A stretch of DNA of 64,000 nt. Origin: Micromussa lordhowensis (taxonomy: Eukaryota > Cnidaria > Anthozoa > Scleractinia > Lobophylliidae). The stretch lies in NCBI GenBank assembly GCA_964020085.1, contig OZ026608.1, forward strand, positions 17,856,479-17,920,478. Reading direction: 5' to 3'. The position numbers and the translations under genes are program-made. Below, piece after piece: positions 1 to 12,353 of the stretch (its first letter is position 1; every line of letters begins with the position of its first letter). Under the pieces are notes generated by a model. It saw only the letters and a program-made list of their open reading frames with translations. It searched no databases and had not been told where the DNA came from.

Positions 1-309
1 CTCGAAAACCTTACTATGACAATTCACGAGTTAAAAATGCCATTCCTTAGCGGTTTATAAGGCTTACTAGAAATGGAAAGAGCATGTAGAAGTAACTCGT
101 TTAAATTTTCAAAGTCTTCAAATTTTATATCCTCTCACCCAGTCAAAGATAAGTTCTAATTATTTCATTTCTGTGAAACTAGCTATAATTGTATTTCACT
201 GACTTTTTTTTACATTTGGGAGGTAAATCGTCTACTTAATGTATCCGACGCGGGGAAATTAAATTGTGCTGTAATTTCCCTGCCTTATGTGTGTTCGTTC
301 AGTTAAAAT

Positions 310-575
310 TGTTCTCGCGGCTCACTGATAATTCATCAAGTTTAAACAAAGGAAATCATGACCGTGACGGAGTTTCGATATCGGATCTTAAAGGACCCTA
401 GTCAGTCTCCGCCATTTTCGATGCCATCAAAATTGTTGATATTGCATGGTGAAGCGAAATCTTATTGCTATACTGTGCGTTGTGTTCCTGAAAGTATGTT
501 TAATTATCTTTAGTAGTTTCACAGTGATTTCATTCGTCTGGACATACGCCGAATAAAATATAGCCAAACTCTCGT

Positions 576-609
<34 letters not shown>

Positions 610-830
610 TCCTTTTTATTTTGCATAAATTTTTACAATTTTTTTCCTACGTTTTCTCCTTAGTTTTAGTTTCGATTGAGAAGATATAACAAACACTCAC
701 GACAGCATTTGACCACATTTTCAAATAACTCAAATTTCATCAAAAGTACTCCGCTGCTCATCGTACTTTCAACTCTCTTCTCGGTGTTTGAAAATGTGGT
801 CAAACACCGTCTTTCGCGTTTGATATATTA
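310..830 (+). repeat. interspersed repeat family A, copy 1
   Basis: It shares blocks with 59039-59310: a start around tcaagtttaaacaaaggaaa, a middle around tttcgattgagaagatat, and an end around cggtgtttgaaaatg. A third copy lies in reverse orientation at 19555-19890. This copy is interrupted by a 224-bp inverted-repeat insertion at 391-614. Confidence 0.7.
391..614. mobile_element. short TIR element nested in repeat A
   Basis: A perfect 15-bp terminal inverted repeat, aaggaccctagtcag at 391-405 and its reverse complement at 600-614, bounds 224 bp that are absent from the related copy near 59080. There is no coding capacity, so it is a non-autonomous (MITE-like) insertion. Confidence 0.65.
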
Positions 831-954
831 CGTAATGACTGCACCATCGCGCTTACAACTGCTAACCAAGTGTATTGTGTCGACCTTCAAGAAAGTTAGT
901 TTTGGAAAAGCTTTGAAAGAAGCTAGGTTCACACTGTGACAACTTCTTCTACAG

Positions 955-3900
955 AGCATGGGCTATGCCCCATACTACCGCTCGGCTGGTCAGATCGAAC
1001 ACAGACTGACTGGTTCTGACAAGGCTGGTTACATAATCAAAAAAACAGAAGCTGTTGAGGAGCACGTGGTCACGCCATTGTCTCGTTCAGATGGCCAAGT
1101 TACCGCTAGAGCCAGGTATATAACAGAATCCCAGTTAATAACTTTCATATTTTACAATTGCGGCAAAAAATCTTTTGCCTCTCTGAAAACTTTCACACTC
1201 AAACTTTTGACCTTTCTAATCCTAAGTTCAATTTCCAAATTCTCCTAACGAACTTCTATATGTATCAAACCGCATTGGAAGATTTACTTTGTTTTTAGGT
1301 TAAGAAATCTTCAAGATGATCCGATTTTACATTGACTTGGTTTGTCAGTCATTTCTTGTCTGATTGACTTAGTGACGAGAATCTATAAAGTAATCAGGGG
1401 GACAAAAAAGAAATTAATTAGAAGCAATCGGGGTTCGTTAATGAGACGATGTTTGAGTCCCGGGGAGGGAAACCCCATACAAAAAAGGCCAGAATGCTTG
1501 TCATACATTTTAGGGTTAAAAAAAGTGGTTTGGGTACCTATCAGGTTGTTCAGTCTCAAAAGGTCCACGGCTTTTCAGTACCTTTTACTGAGTTGAGCTG
1601 AAAGAATTGTGACAGGAGATAATGTGTTGTTTTAAGGGTCCTTTACAAAATTTCCGACGACCACCCCTGTCCTTTTTATGTTGGAGTCCCCCCCGGAGAG
1701 TGATCAAACAGCTGGGAAAGTTGTTCTTTTTTATTGTTCAACGAATAGAAACGAAAACAAGAGTTAAAAAATATAACTAACAAAATCTTTTTTTCCGTCA
1801 CGTCATAAAGATGTCTCTAAAATGTATACATCCTTCTAAGTAGTATTGCTTGTAAAATTTGTTTTTCTAGCAAATTGTGTCTAAATTTGTTCCTTTTTAA
1901 AAAAAACAGGCAATGCCTCGAGTACGTGGCCGTCTCTGAAGCTGGACAAGCTTGTGAGTATAGTCAAACTCAACCCTCTCCTTGCAGTATCGAGTCATTG
2001 TATTAATAATAATAATAATAATAATGGTTTATTACAGATTATTTTTGAGGTTATGAGAATACAGAGAATCGTCAAGAAGGGGTTATCTCCGTGATGTACA
2101 TCAAAATTCTCAGAAATTACACTAAAGCGAATGCAAGGCAGTAAGTAAGGAGAAATTTGGATTTGACCAAAAGCCTCTTTTGCTTTTAGCGACCAAACTG
2201 ACAAAGGAGACAAGTCACAGATTTGTAGCTGAGAATCCTGAGAAACGAGCTCGACAGAACGCTCAGTGGCAACAAGAACTAGCTAAACAGGCAAGTGATT
2301 GACATCTGTCATTCTGCGGGGTTCTGACCAATCAGCGAGCAGTTCATAAAAACAAAACGTCGCTTCGGCCGATTTGAATACATTTCAAGGCAGTTCCAGT
2401 AACGGTCAACAATTGAAGTAATGCTACATAGCCTTAAGTATCGTTTTTAATATTCCTTTTCCCAGACATGTTTTCACACAACAATTGAAACTTGGCCAGA
2501 TTTAGATTTTCAAATATTTCAAAAAAAAAAAAAGAAAATAAGCTACACATGTTTCTTGGTTGACAGTTTTGGCACAATTTCTTCGGTCGTCACGCAAAAC
2601 AGAGAGGTAGAGACGAAGTCACGCAACAGACTACTCCAATATGTTGCGTGACGATTTGATAACTACAGATGACTAGGTAATGATGGAAGTAGCGCAAAAG
2701 TAACGTTAAAATCCACCGTAGGAAAAAAGATGGCGGCTGTACATTTTACCACAATACCTTGCGAGCCTAACACAGCGTATAAGACACAAGGAAAGCCAAA
2801 TTTTTACAATATTTGTCCCTGTACTAAGGCATTGTGTATCGTAGGTTTGAAGATTTTATAATCCTTCTGTACCTTTTTATGAACGTTGTTAAAGTTTTCG
2901 TGCGCTAAGAACTGTGGGTAAATGTACTAGTCGCCATCTTTTTTCCGGAGGAGGATTGATAAAAGTTTTTTAACTACCTTTTCTCGCTCTTAGGCCAAAG
3001 CTACTCTAGATGACATGCGTGCAGCAATTCAACAGCGATTGGCTCACCACGCTGCGGAGAAGTTTGCAACCTTGGTCGCGCAGTTGAGACAGTGTAACAA
3101 AGATACGTTGACGCAACTGGCTGATGAGATGCTGGCACGGCAGGACCAACCGGAGGGGTAAGGCAAAATGCACGCGATCCTTTCTTGGCATAAAAAATAG
3201 CTTGTTACATCTTTCACGTTTCGTTACGGTGTCTTTACTGCATTTACAGAGACTCAGCTAGAACTAACACCAAGAAGTAGCATTAATGGTCTTAGAGGCA
3301 AAAACAAGTTACAGTAATCTCGCGTTAATACTACCTCTTACAGAAACAATTCTTTTGAATTCTACGCGCTCAAATAGCGGAACATATTTAATGATGACTA
3401 CTTTAGTTATAATGTCGACTTGGCGGATTGCATTGGCTTTTTTAATTAGCTAATTGCCTAATTGTACAGAGTAGATTACAAACTGGTATTTTTTTTCTTT
3501 TCTTTTTTTTTTCTCGGTGATACTAGCACATACGTGCTACTCTTCAATCCGAGCTAAATTAAGTTGATTACTACTGCTACTCAGAGAGCTGGAAACAAAA
3601 GCAAAACACAAAGAACTGCTCTGGTAAACCAAGAGGGATAATTGGCTTTCGATGCAACTGGAAAAGAACCTCAGGAAAATAATATATTCGAATGGAGACC
3701 CTGAACGTTCAAACGTTTTAGACAATTGACAATTCTAAAAAGGTTCTTCTTTTGTAGCGTGATTACAGTGCTGTTAAGTTTGATTTGAACATTTTAACGA
3801 AGTTTTAATGAAGTGATTCGTACCGTACATGTTTTTTGCAAAAACTGGAAAATAATTTGCTACCTTTTAACAATGAGACCGTTTTTATCCGCAGCGTTTT

Positions 3901-6900
3901 CATGAAAAAGTATATCCCGGACACGTAAAGTACTTAGTCAACTTTCCAAATGTTGCTGCTACCTCTAATACTGACTTAAATTTTGGTATTCACTAGCTAA
4001 ACGATACACTAGAATTCTTCAATAACTTTTCAAACACGACAAAAGAGTCTTAAACAAACTGCAAATAACTTGAGGCGCTGGGGGCCATGTTATTCCAGAC
4101 CTTCGTTAGTCAGTTAGGTAATAAATAGACCTCGATCTGGCCCGGGTTGTTGGAAAGGTGGATAACTCGCTATCACGTTTTTGTTTCTTTGTTATATTAA
4201 ACAGATAGATTCCATGTAGCCGTGAGTCTGTTCAATAATAGATCACAAATGACGTCAAAATGTGGTCAGAACAAAACATCTTGCACACGAGGCGATAGCC
4301 AAGTGTGTCACTGATCTTCTTACCACATTTTGACGACTTCTGTGAGCTATTACTGAATCAGACAGTTTTATGTAATAAAGAAACAAAAAATGGCGTCCTC
4401 TACTCGTCTGTCCTTCAATGGATCATAAGGACCAAACAAAATGCGAGAATACTGCGACTTATTATGCAATGAAAGATTGATTTCAAAGCTGTCGTGACAA
4501 CGCAAACTCTATACTACAGGAAGTATTGCATTGATGCCCTGTCTTACGCGGGGACTGCTGAGGCTGCCCAAGTCTTGTGGAAGAAGGTTGAAGAAGAGAA
4601 ACTCAAAAATGCAGATGACCTCAAACGAGTTTTCCTGGGGCTAGCATCAGCTTCGAGACCCAGTGCTGACCACATCAATATTGGCTGGGTGAGTGGCAAA
4701 TAATGAACACTTTTAACTTTCATTGCGTTGAAAAAACTACAGGTCTTCACTGAAGGCCTGTAGTTCACCCCTGAACTTGATTGGGGTTTAAAAGATGATG
4801 AGCCAGAAGTTTCTCAGAACATTTTACGAAAACGTTAAAAAACAAACAGAAATACAAAGTAAAAAAACGACCGTTAAAATGTCAAAGTATTTAATGTGAA
4901 AAGATTTTTCAGCAAAAGTCTTCGATTTTGGCTATGAAGGAGACAATTAAATAAATCGGAGACAATTTCCCGCGTGAAACTTTGAAGTTATTATATGTCA
5001 ATCCAGTAAGGCTTAGAGATGAGAACATTCTCTTAAGGTGGCTTGAAACAGTTTCCGCCACTTTCCAAGACGTAGACTTTGATCGGTTGATGCCAAAATC
5101 GTGCTATCAAAAAAACTGCCCAATCATTGGTGAACATGTTGCTGTCAAATTTGTGGCACAATAGGTTACCATAGCAACATTATGACCTGCTAAAAACAGC
5201 CTTAATTTTCGCTTTGAGCGCTTATAACTCAAAACGAATTGTAATACCGAATTGTAATAAGCTTGATAAAATGCATCTTTTTGAAAAGTTTAAAAATTTC
5301 TATGAAGTGGAGTCATAGCCACCTTAAATTTTCGAACATTTAAGGTGACTCTGAACCCACTCCACAGAATATTTTTAAACTTCACAAAAAGTTGCATCTC
5401 ATCATGCTTATCATAATTCAATAATAAAAAGTAGGGGTCACCGAGCTCGTTTTTGAGTTATAAGCGCTTAAAACTAAAATTAAGGGTGTTTTAGCAGGTC
5501 ATTTTGTTGCTATGGGAACCTGTTTTGTAAAAGAGATGATTGCAACTTGTTTACCAGTGATTGGGAATTTGCACGATACCTTTATTGTAGCATCATGTGT
5601 TAAGCAGTGGCAGTATTCATTCTTCAAAGTATAGCTGTTAGAAAAATGCTGGGAACTAATGCCAGCCTCCTTAAATCGTCGCCAAGATGCGAGAAATTGC
5701 TAACTTTTTTGGGATCTAGAAACTATGTAACCACGCCAATGTCGCAAAGGACACGTCATGCCGCCGCCAGTGCATGCTGACTCTCGGGGCCCTGGTACAC
5801 AAGATCAAGCGGAGACCCAGTCTCCAGCAGGACACCAAAGCCAAGACTGCATGTGACGACTTCATCAAGGTAACGCAACACTTCAAGATAGATGTCACGC
5901 CCCTATTGTGTCTAAATAATTCTAAAGAGACTCTCACACTCTTACAGTGACTGACACCTTAATTAAAAGTTTCTGCCACAATTATATAATTACGAGTGTC
6001 AAACAAATACTCAGGAGCAAGTGTCATTGTCACACAACCTATTTTGTACTGTTTGTCACACATCTTATGCTTTAGAAGAAGCGTCACATGACCAGCTGGC
6101 TAAATGAAAAATCTGGAGCAAGTGTTACACGACTTTGTGCGGCTGTCAAGCTTGTAACGCCTCAGGAGAAGTGTCACGTGTCAGCCGGTTAAATATCGTC
6201 TGAAAAGGAGCCTTCCTGCCACATAAACTTTACCTATTTAATGTGGTCATTGGTCATGTTATACTAGGGTCAATATAGAAGATGACGAGCTATAACGAGA
6301 AATAAGAGAACTTGGAGAATTTCAATGAACGCGTATATTGACACTAGACTGCCAAAAGAAAACCAATCAATACAAGGGGAGTGATCCGTCCTCATAACGT
6401 CACCTATCTCTATAGTAACATATTTCCATTACTACTTATATCAACAGAAGACAATGGCTCGCCTTGCCAACAAAGAAACCAAAGCGGACGAGAAGGTGAT
6501 GTGCATACAGGCTCTTGGGAACGCCGCAAGCACCGAAGCAAGAAAACAACTACAAGAGATCCTTAAGGACCGCAATCAGGAGCTACGGATCAGAGTGGAA
6601 TGTGTGTGGGCTCTCAGGCGCATCCTTCCGGCGGCCAGAGAGAAAGTAAGCAATTGTGGACCTTGTGTAAGAAGGAATAGGCCACTTTCGAGTCACCTTT
6701 TGTCCCTATGAAACGAGTCTTATTGGCCTATTGAAACCTTAATCTTTCAAACCTTCGACACAAAGAAACTAATTATCGTTTGAATACTTTAAAAAGTCTC
6801 AGTAAAAGAGTTTTGCACTGCCAGCTTCCCATAGTTGAAGAAATAGGAAACTTCAGAAAATGTAAAGCATTGATTTGCCAACCTTTCATCATCGAAAACA

Positions 6901-8422
6901 GAAAAAAGGTTTTTGTTTTGTTATACAAATCGTGCGAAAAAAATCGTATTTGACTGGTTGATTTGATATTAAAAGTAGAATATATAAACAAGCGAAACCA
7001 ACATTCAGTTTGAAAAATTAGAAAATTGTTCTTACGAAGCCAGTTTAATTACTCAGTTTAATTTAATTACACAAAACATTGTCATTGCTTTTATCTTCAT
7101 AATAAGTCTACAGCTTTTTTTTCAAACCATTTTATTTCAGACTTCTCGACAGCTCATCTGCGTCTTTGCTGACGCTACAGAAAGCCCTGAACTGCGCATG
7201 GCCATTTTCAGTTTACTGCTGAACTCTGAACCCAACTTTGCAACACTACAACTTGTCGCAAACATCGTGAAACGAGAGATTAGTACCCAAATAGCCCGCA
7301 GTAATCAAGTGGTCTCGTTCGTGATATCACATTTGTCGGCCCTTGCCTATCATAACAACGTTTTGACAAAGAGAAGGTGATAAGTTGATCTTTGTTCTGG
7401 CAAGACTTGTAAGACAGCGGTAGTTGAAACTTTATGTTGCCAGGGAAACGAACAGATGCAGAAACGCAGACGTATGGTTGTGTTTTATGACTGGTTGACA
7501 GAAACGTGTGTTAGTATCAAGATTTAGTTTTAAAATCGTGACTTGCAGAGACTGTATTATATCGAAGCAGGTTATCCGGTGATTTCATAGAATATCAGGA
7601 TTTTTTACGTCATTTCTTTTAATTATCATCTATAGTCATAGTCATAGTCATAGTCATAGCAATTTTTCTTGGACAACTCTGTCCAAGGGGGAAAGGTGCA
7701 TCTATATTCTGGACATGGGCAACTAACATGAACGGCTGACTGTTTTTTTAGGTCAATGCAGGCTCGCCTGGCCCTCCGTTTGATGCCTAGAAGGAGCTAT
7801 GATCTGAGTTACTCCAAAGGAATGCGATTTGCTTATCATTCAGGTAAGAACCCAGTCACGATATTTATTTTTTTTTTTAAATGCACACGCGTTGAGAAAT
7901 GCAAACTGCTGTTATGAACAGTGCGTTGGGCTCCGGATCGAGTGATCTGGGCTCGAACACTTGGTCCAGGTTCATTGTATTATGTTCCGGGGGCAGTATA
8001 CGTCCCAAGTACCTCTTTCCTTCTGGGAGTGGTTCCGACAGGTTCCATCCGCGAAAGTTTAGCGACAGGTAGCGGAGTTTTTCGGATTTTTTTCGGATTT
8101 TCGGCGAAATCTTATCGAAATTTTGATGACACTTTGAGAGAACAAAGCACGATTTTCTATGAAATCCATTTGCATAACTTTTGCACATACATACATACAT
8201 TACTTTATTGACCCTCTTATGCAGCTAATATCTCCGAGCATTTAGCCATCAGATGAGAGACAGACCACCACACCGGGAACTACGTCCCCTACTCTTTTCG
8301 AACAGTGTATGGGTTCTTTTACGTCCCACAGAATTAATTATGAAGAATTGTGAGATGGGGCCTACGGTTTATCGTCCTTATCCGAGAAGACTAGAAAGTC
8401 TAACCATTTGCAGATGTCATTT

Positions 8423-8459
<37 letters not shown>

Positions 8460-11400
8460 CGAGTGTTGGTCCGGCCAGGGTTTGAACCCGCGATCTCCCG
8501 CACGCTAGTCCAGAACTCTACCGACCGAGCTAACCGACTGAGCACAATATTGTAGGTACCACGGAATCTTTTGGCAGACGAAAACATTGCTATGATAGAC
8601 TAGCATTCCATCCAGGGAGTAGGGAGTAAGCAGGACAATTAATAATAAGATAACGCGCTGGTATTTAGAGAAACTAAGCTTTTCAAAGGGCTTTATGATG
8701 CGACGACTAACTTAGATGGTCTTTCATGTTTAACAAATAGAAAAGTTTCAAGCCGGATTTGAGTTGGAGGCAAACAAAATGAACGTCCCAGATAGCATGT
8801 TACCTCGAAATATGAATGCCAGGATCCAGCTGAACTTCATGGGCTACAGGATGAATGCTTTAGAGGTAGATAATTGTGTTCTGTTAAGCAATAATTATTT
8901 CGTGTATTAGCGATGATTACATTTCTTCCAGTCTTTAAAACATTCGTGCCACGACCAACTTTGCATGTGATTTGCACGTTGCTGCAACGTCTATCAAAAG
9001 TGTGCAAATGTCATACACTGTAGAGTATAGAACATTTAGTGGAAATAAACTTGAAACTGTGTACTTGTAATAACTAGCTCCATACAGCGGTTAACAAAGA
9101 GCGATTGGATTTTCATTTCTCCCCGCAATATCGAGACATATCAAAAGCATAGGAGATGAGAATTAACAAGCCTATCAGCAAGACTGAACAAATTGTCGTG
9201 AACTAATATTCATGACAACAATGTATGGAAATCTGCTATAAAATTGAGAATTTACAACCCTTAAATGAATTTGAAACTTGCGAAAATCCCAAATTTCGAG
9301 TTGCAGCATAGTAAAAAAACAAACAGCTCCACAGGTTTTATCGGCAGACTGAAAAGTTAGAACCACCAAGTAAAACAATAGTTAATCAAATAGTTCACTC
9401 AATAGTTAAAGTAAGAAACCCCCTCACAGCATAATAAACAGCACCAAGTGGTGGTAAGGCGCAACAGCTTTCATTTGAATGGTCACACACTAGGGTTTCA
9501 TCCACAGACTTAAAAGTTACAACCACCTTGTACAGCATAATAAACAGTGCCATCTGACAGTGCTGCTCAATAGCTTTCATTTTAATGGTTACACACTAAG
9601 TTTTCATTCACATACTTAGAAACTACTTGGTAAATGTTCGCTTTTCGTTTACAGTTTGGCGCCCGAATCGAAAACATGGACCAAGTCATTGAACAAGTTA
9701 TAACCGAGGTCCGCAAGCGACACAAAAGATCTTTATGGGGTAACGTTCTCTTATGGCTCAACGAAGAGTCTTCAGATGATGACGGAGAAGAGGTCAAGGC
9801 ATCAACCAGGCGTTCCACACAACGTCCTTCCACATTTTCTAATGACCAGCCCTCATTCGGCAAATCGCCGCGGCCAACGGCATCATATGATTCAGACGGC
9901 GATAAGGTATGTGTTTTAAGACGAAATCCGATAGGAATTTAACGATAACTGCAGAAATTCTCGTGCGCTCATTGGCTAATAAGCGGACAGACACATGAAT
10001 TTATAATTTATGCTACGCGTCAGCGATCGAGAGCGGACATTTTGACAATTTGTTGTCGTAAAAAAAATTGACATTAGTTTTTCATGCGTCTGTCCTGTTA
10101 TTGACAATGAATTTCGTCATAACATTGTCAAAATAGTCTGCGGATCCACTCGGCTGTCTCCTCATGGATCCACAGCTACTTTGACAATGTTATGACGAAA
10201 CTCATTATCAATAACAGGACAGACGAATGAAAAACTGACGTCAATTTGTTAAATAGATTAATTTCAGGTTTTAGTGGACAAAACCTTGTACCAGTTACAG
10301 TTCTTTTTACATTTTCTTACAACTAAAGATGTGAATAGTTGCCTGAAATAGCACAGAAAACAATTTCTCAAGGGATTTTGAGGAAATGAATTTTTAAAGA
10401 AGTCGTGCAAACACAGTTCAAATTTCATTATCAGTTTCATCTCACCAGCACCGTTCAAGTGTTTCATAAATTTGTTATCGACAGTTGGAGTTGTTAGAAA
10501 TCATGGTTTTTTTGGAAGATAGCTAAAAAAGTCGCACAGTTTACGACAATTTTTGGAGAATCTTCGATATCTTCGGAAAGTGGTCGGCAATCTTCGGAAA
10601 ATCGTCTAAAACGTCGTTGTCATTATGTCTATATAATAAACAAAATAATACATGGTTGCCTGTAGATATGGAATATCTCTTCTCTTTTCAACTTTTTATC
10701 TCACTCCCCATGTATTATCCTCTATATCCATTTTTTTACAAAACCCCTTCCTCTCTGTACAAATTAACAATTGTTACACAAGTGCGCGTTGGATATGAGA
10801 TAACAGATAGCCAACGAGGCGCGTTGGATATGAGTTGGCTACAATCATCTCATATCGAACAAGCGCAAGTGGAATGCTTGTGTTATTAAAAACGCCGGTA
10901 GAAACGCCCTAAGAAATCACGCGTATGCTTACCATATTTGTAGAGCAAGGTATAATGGCTCAAAATCCATGATGGCTAAGTGGATGAAAATCTCGAACTG
11001 CATTATCCAATGAACCAGTTTTTCATAATATCTATAGGCAAGAGACGATATTTCTTTGAATAGGAATTCCAAACGCTAAATATCCATATAAAACCTTTCC
11101 TAGAAACCTCAAGACATGTCGGCTTACGTGAAGCTGTTCGGAGACGAGGTGAAGTACATGGAAATCAAACAAGCGAACATCAAGAAGTTTGGACAGGACA
11201 TTGCTGATCTGCTAATGGGACAGAAAGATAAAATTGAATACGGAGGTAAAAAACTATCGCTTTAATATCTTTGCACGATCAACACTTGAATCATTGCGCA
11301 GCCAAAAAAGAAGATTAACTGAAGAGCTACGTCAAGGTTTGCGCATCTTGAAAAGTTCAGCCTAAATTTTTCAAGTTCGTCGTTTGTAATCCGTGTCAAT

Positions 11401-12321
11401 CTTCTCCATCCTTAACCATCCTTATTCCTTTACGGTTTATTATCATCTCTTTGGCGTTTTTCTATCTTAGTAGACGACTATTTTCAGGTTTCCTTCAATT
11501 TAAAGGTAAATTTGCACGTTGCAAAACATTGACTGGGACACTGCTCAATACTTAACATTCATTACGAACTATTTTCAACGACTGACTCTGGAAAGCTGGT
11601 ACAATCACTTAGAACAAACGCCTCTTAACAGATATCAACAACTACCGGCGCCTTACAAACGACTCATCCACGACGTAAACGAAACCGACAAACGGACTTC
11701 TAACAGACTGACTTAATTTGACTAACTATACACGGACCTCAATTCCTCAAACCTCCAATTTGACTAATAAAAGACGGATCGAAACTGACCAATGACTGAT
11801 GACAAACTTTACACGAGTCTTTCAGCCAATACCATCATGGCTAAAGTGACCAATCACTTTCAACGGACCAAACTTATAACATCATCGACTGACAAACACT
11901 ATCCACTTGACTCTGAAGATGACTTCCGCTCACGTTGTCGAAACGACAGTCACCAACAACAGTTCTTCTCAGAACTACCCCCACTCGGACGATCACACTA
12001 TATGGTCAAACCATTTTCTGTATTACTTGCATATCACGAAGGTAGATCAAAAAGATCTCGCATCTGGCCCAATCACAGCAAAGCAAATAACGTAATGAGC
12101 CAATCAGGATTCGAGTTCAGCGCGGGAAAATGCGCGAAAGCCAAGAGGTCACGTGTGATTTTGCTTTTGCTTCTGATTGGTCAAAAAAACCACAGCGTTT
12201 TCGTTCTTTTTGTTAAACCACAGAACACATTTTTTTTAACTAAACAGGGAGCTCAACAAACGAATGACCAATACCATGTTACAGTTAATGGGCTCCTGCA
12301 TGTTGTTAATAGGCGGATTCA

Positions 12322-12353
<32 letters not shown>

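Larger units (their letters stand above)
1..954 (+). other. intron (or 5' flank) of vitellogenin, mostly repeat
   Basis: No vitellogenin exon was recognised here. The stretch 310-830 is a copy of an interspersed repeat that also occurs at 19555-19890 (reverse) and 59039-59310. The acceptor of the first visible exon ends at 954. Confidence 0.6.
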
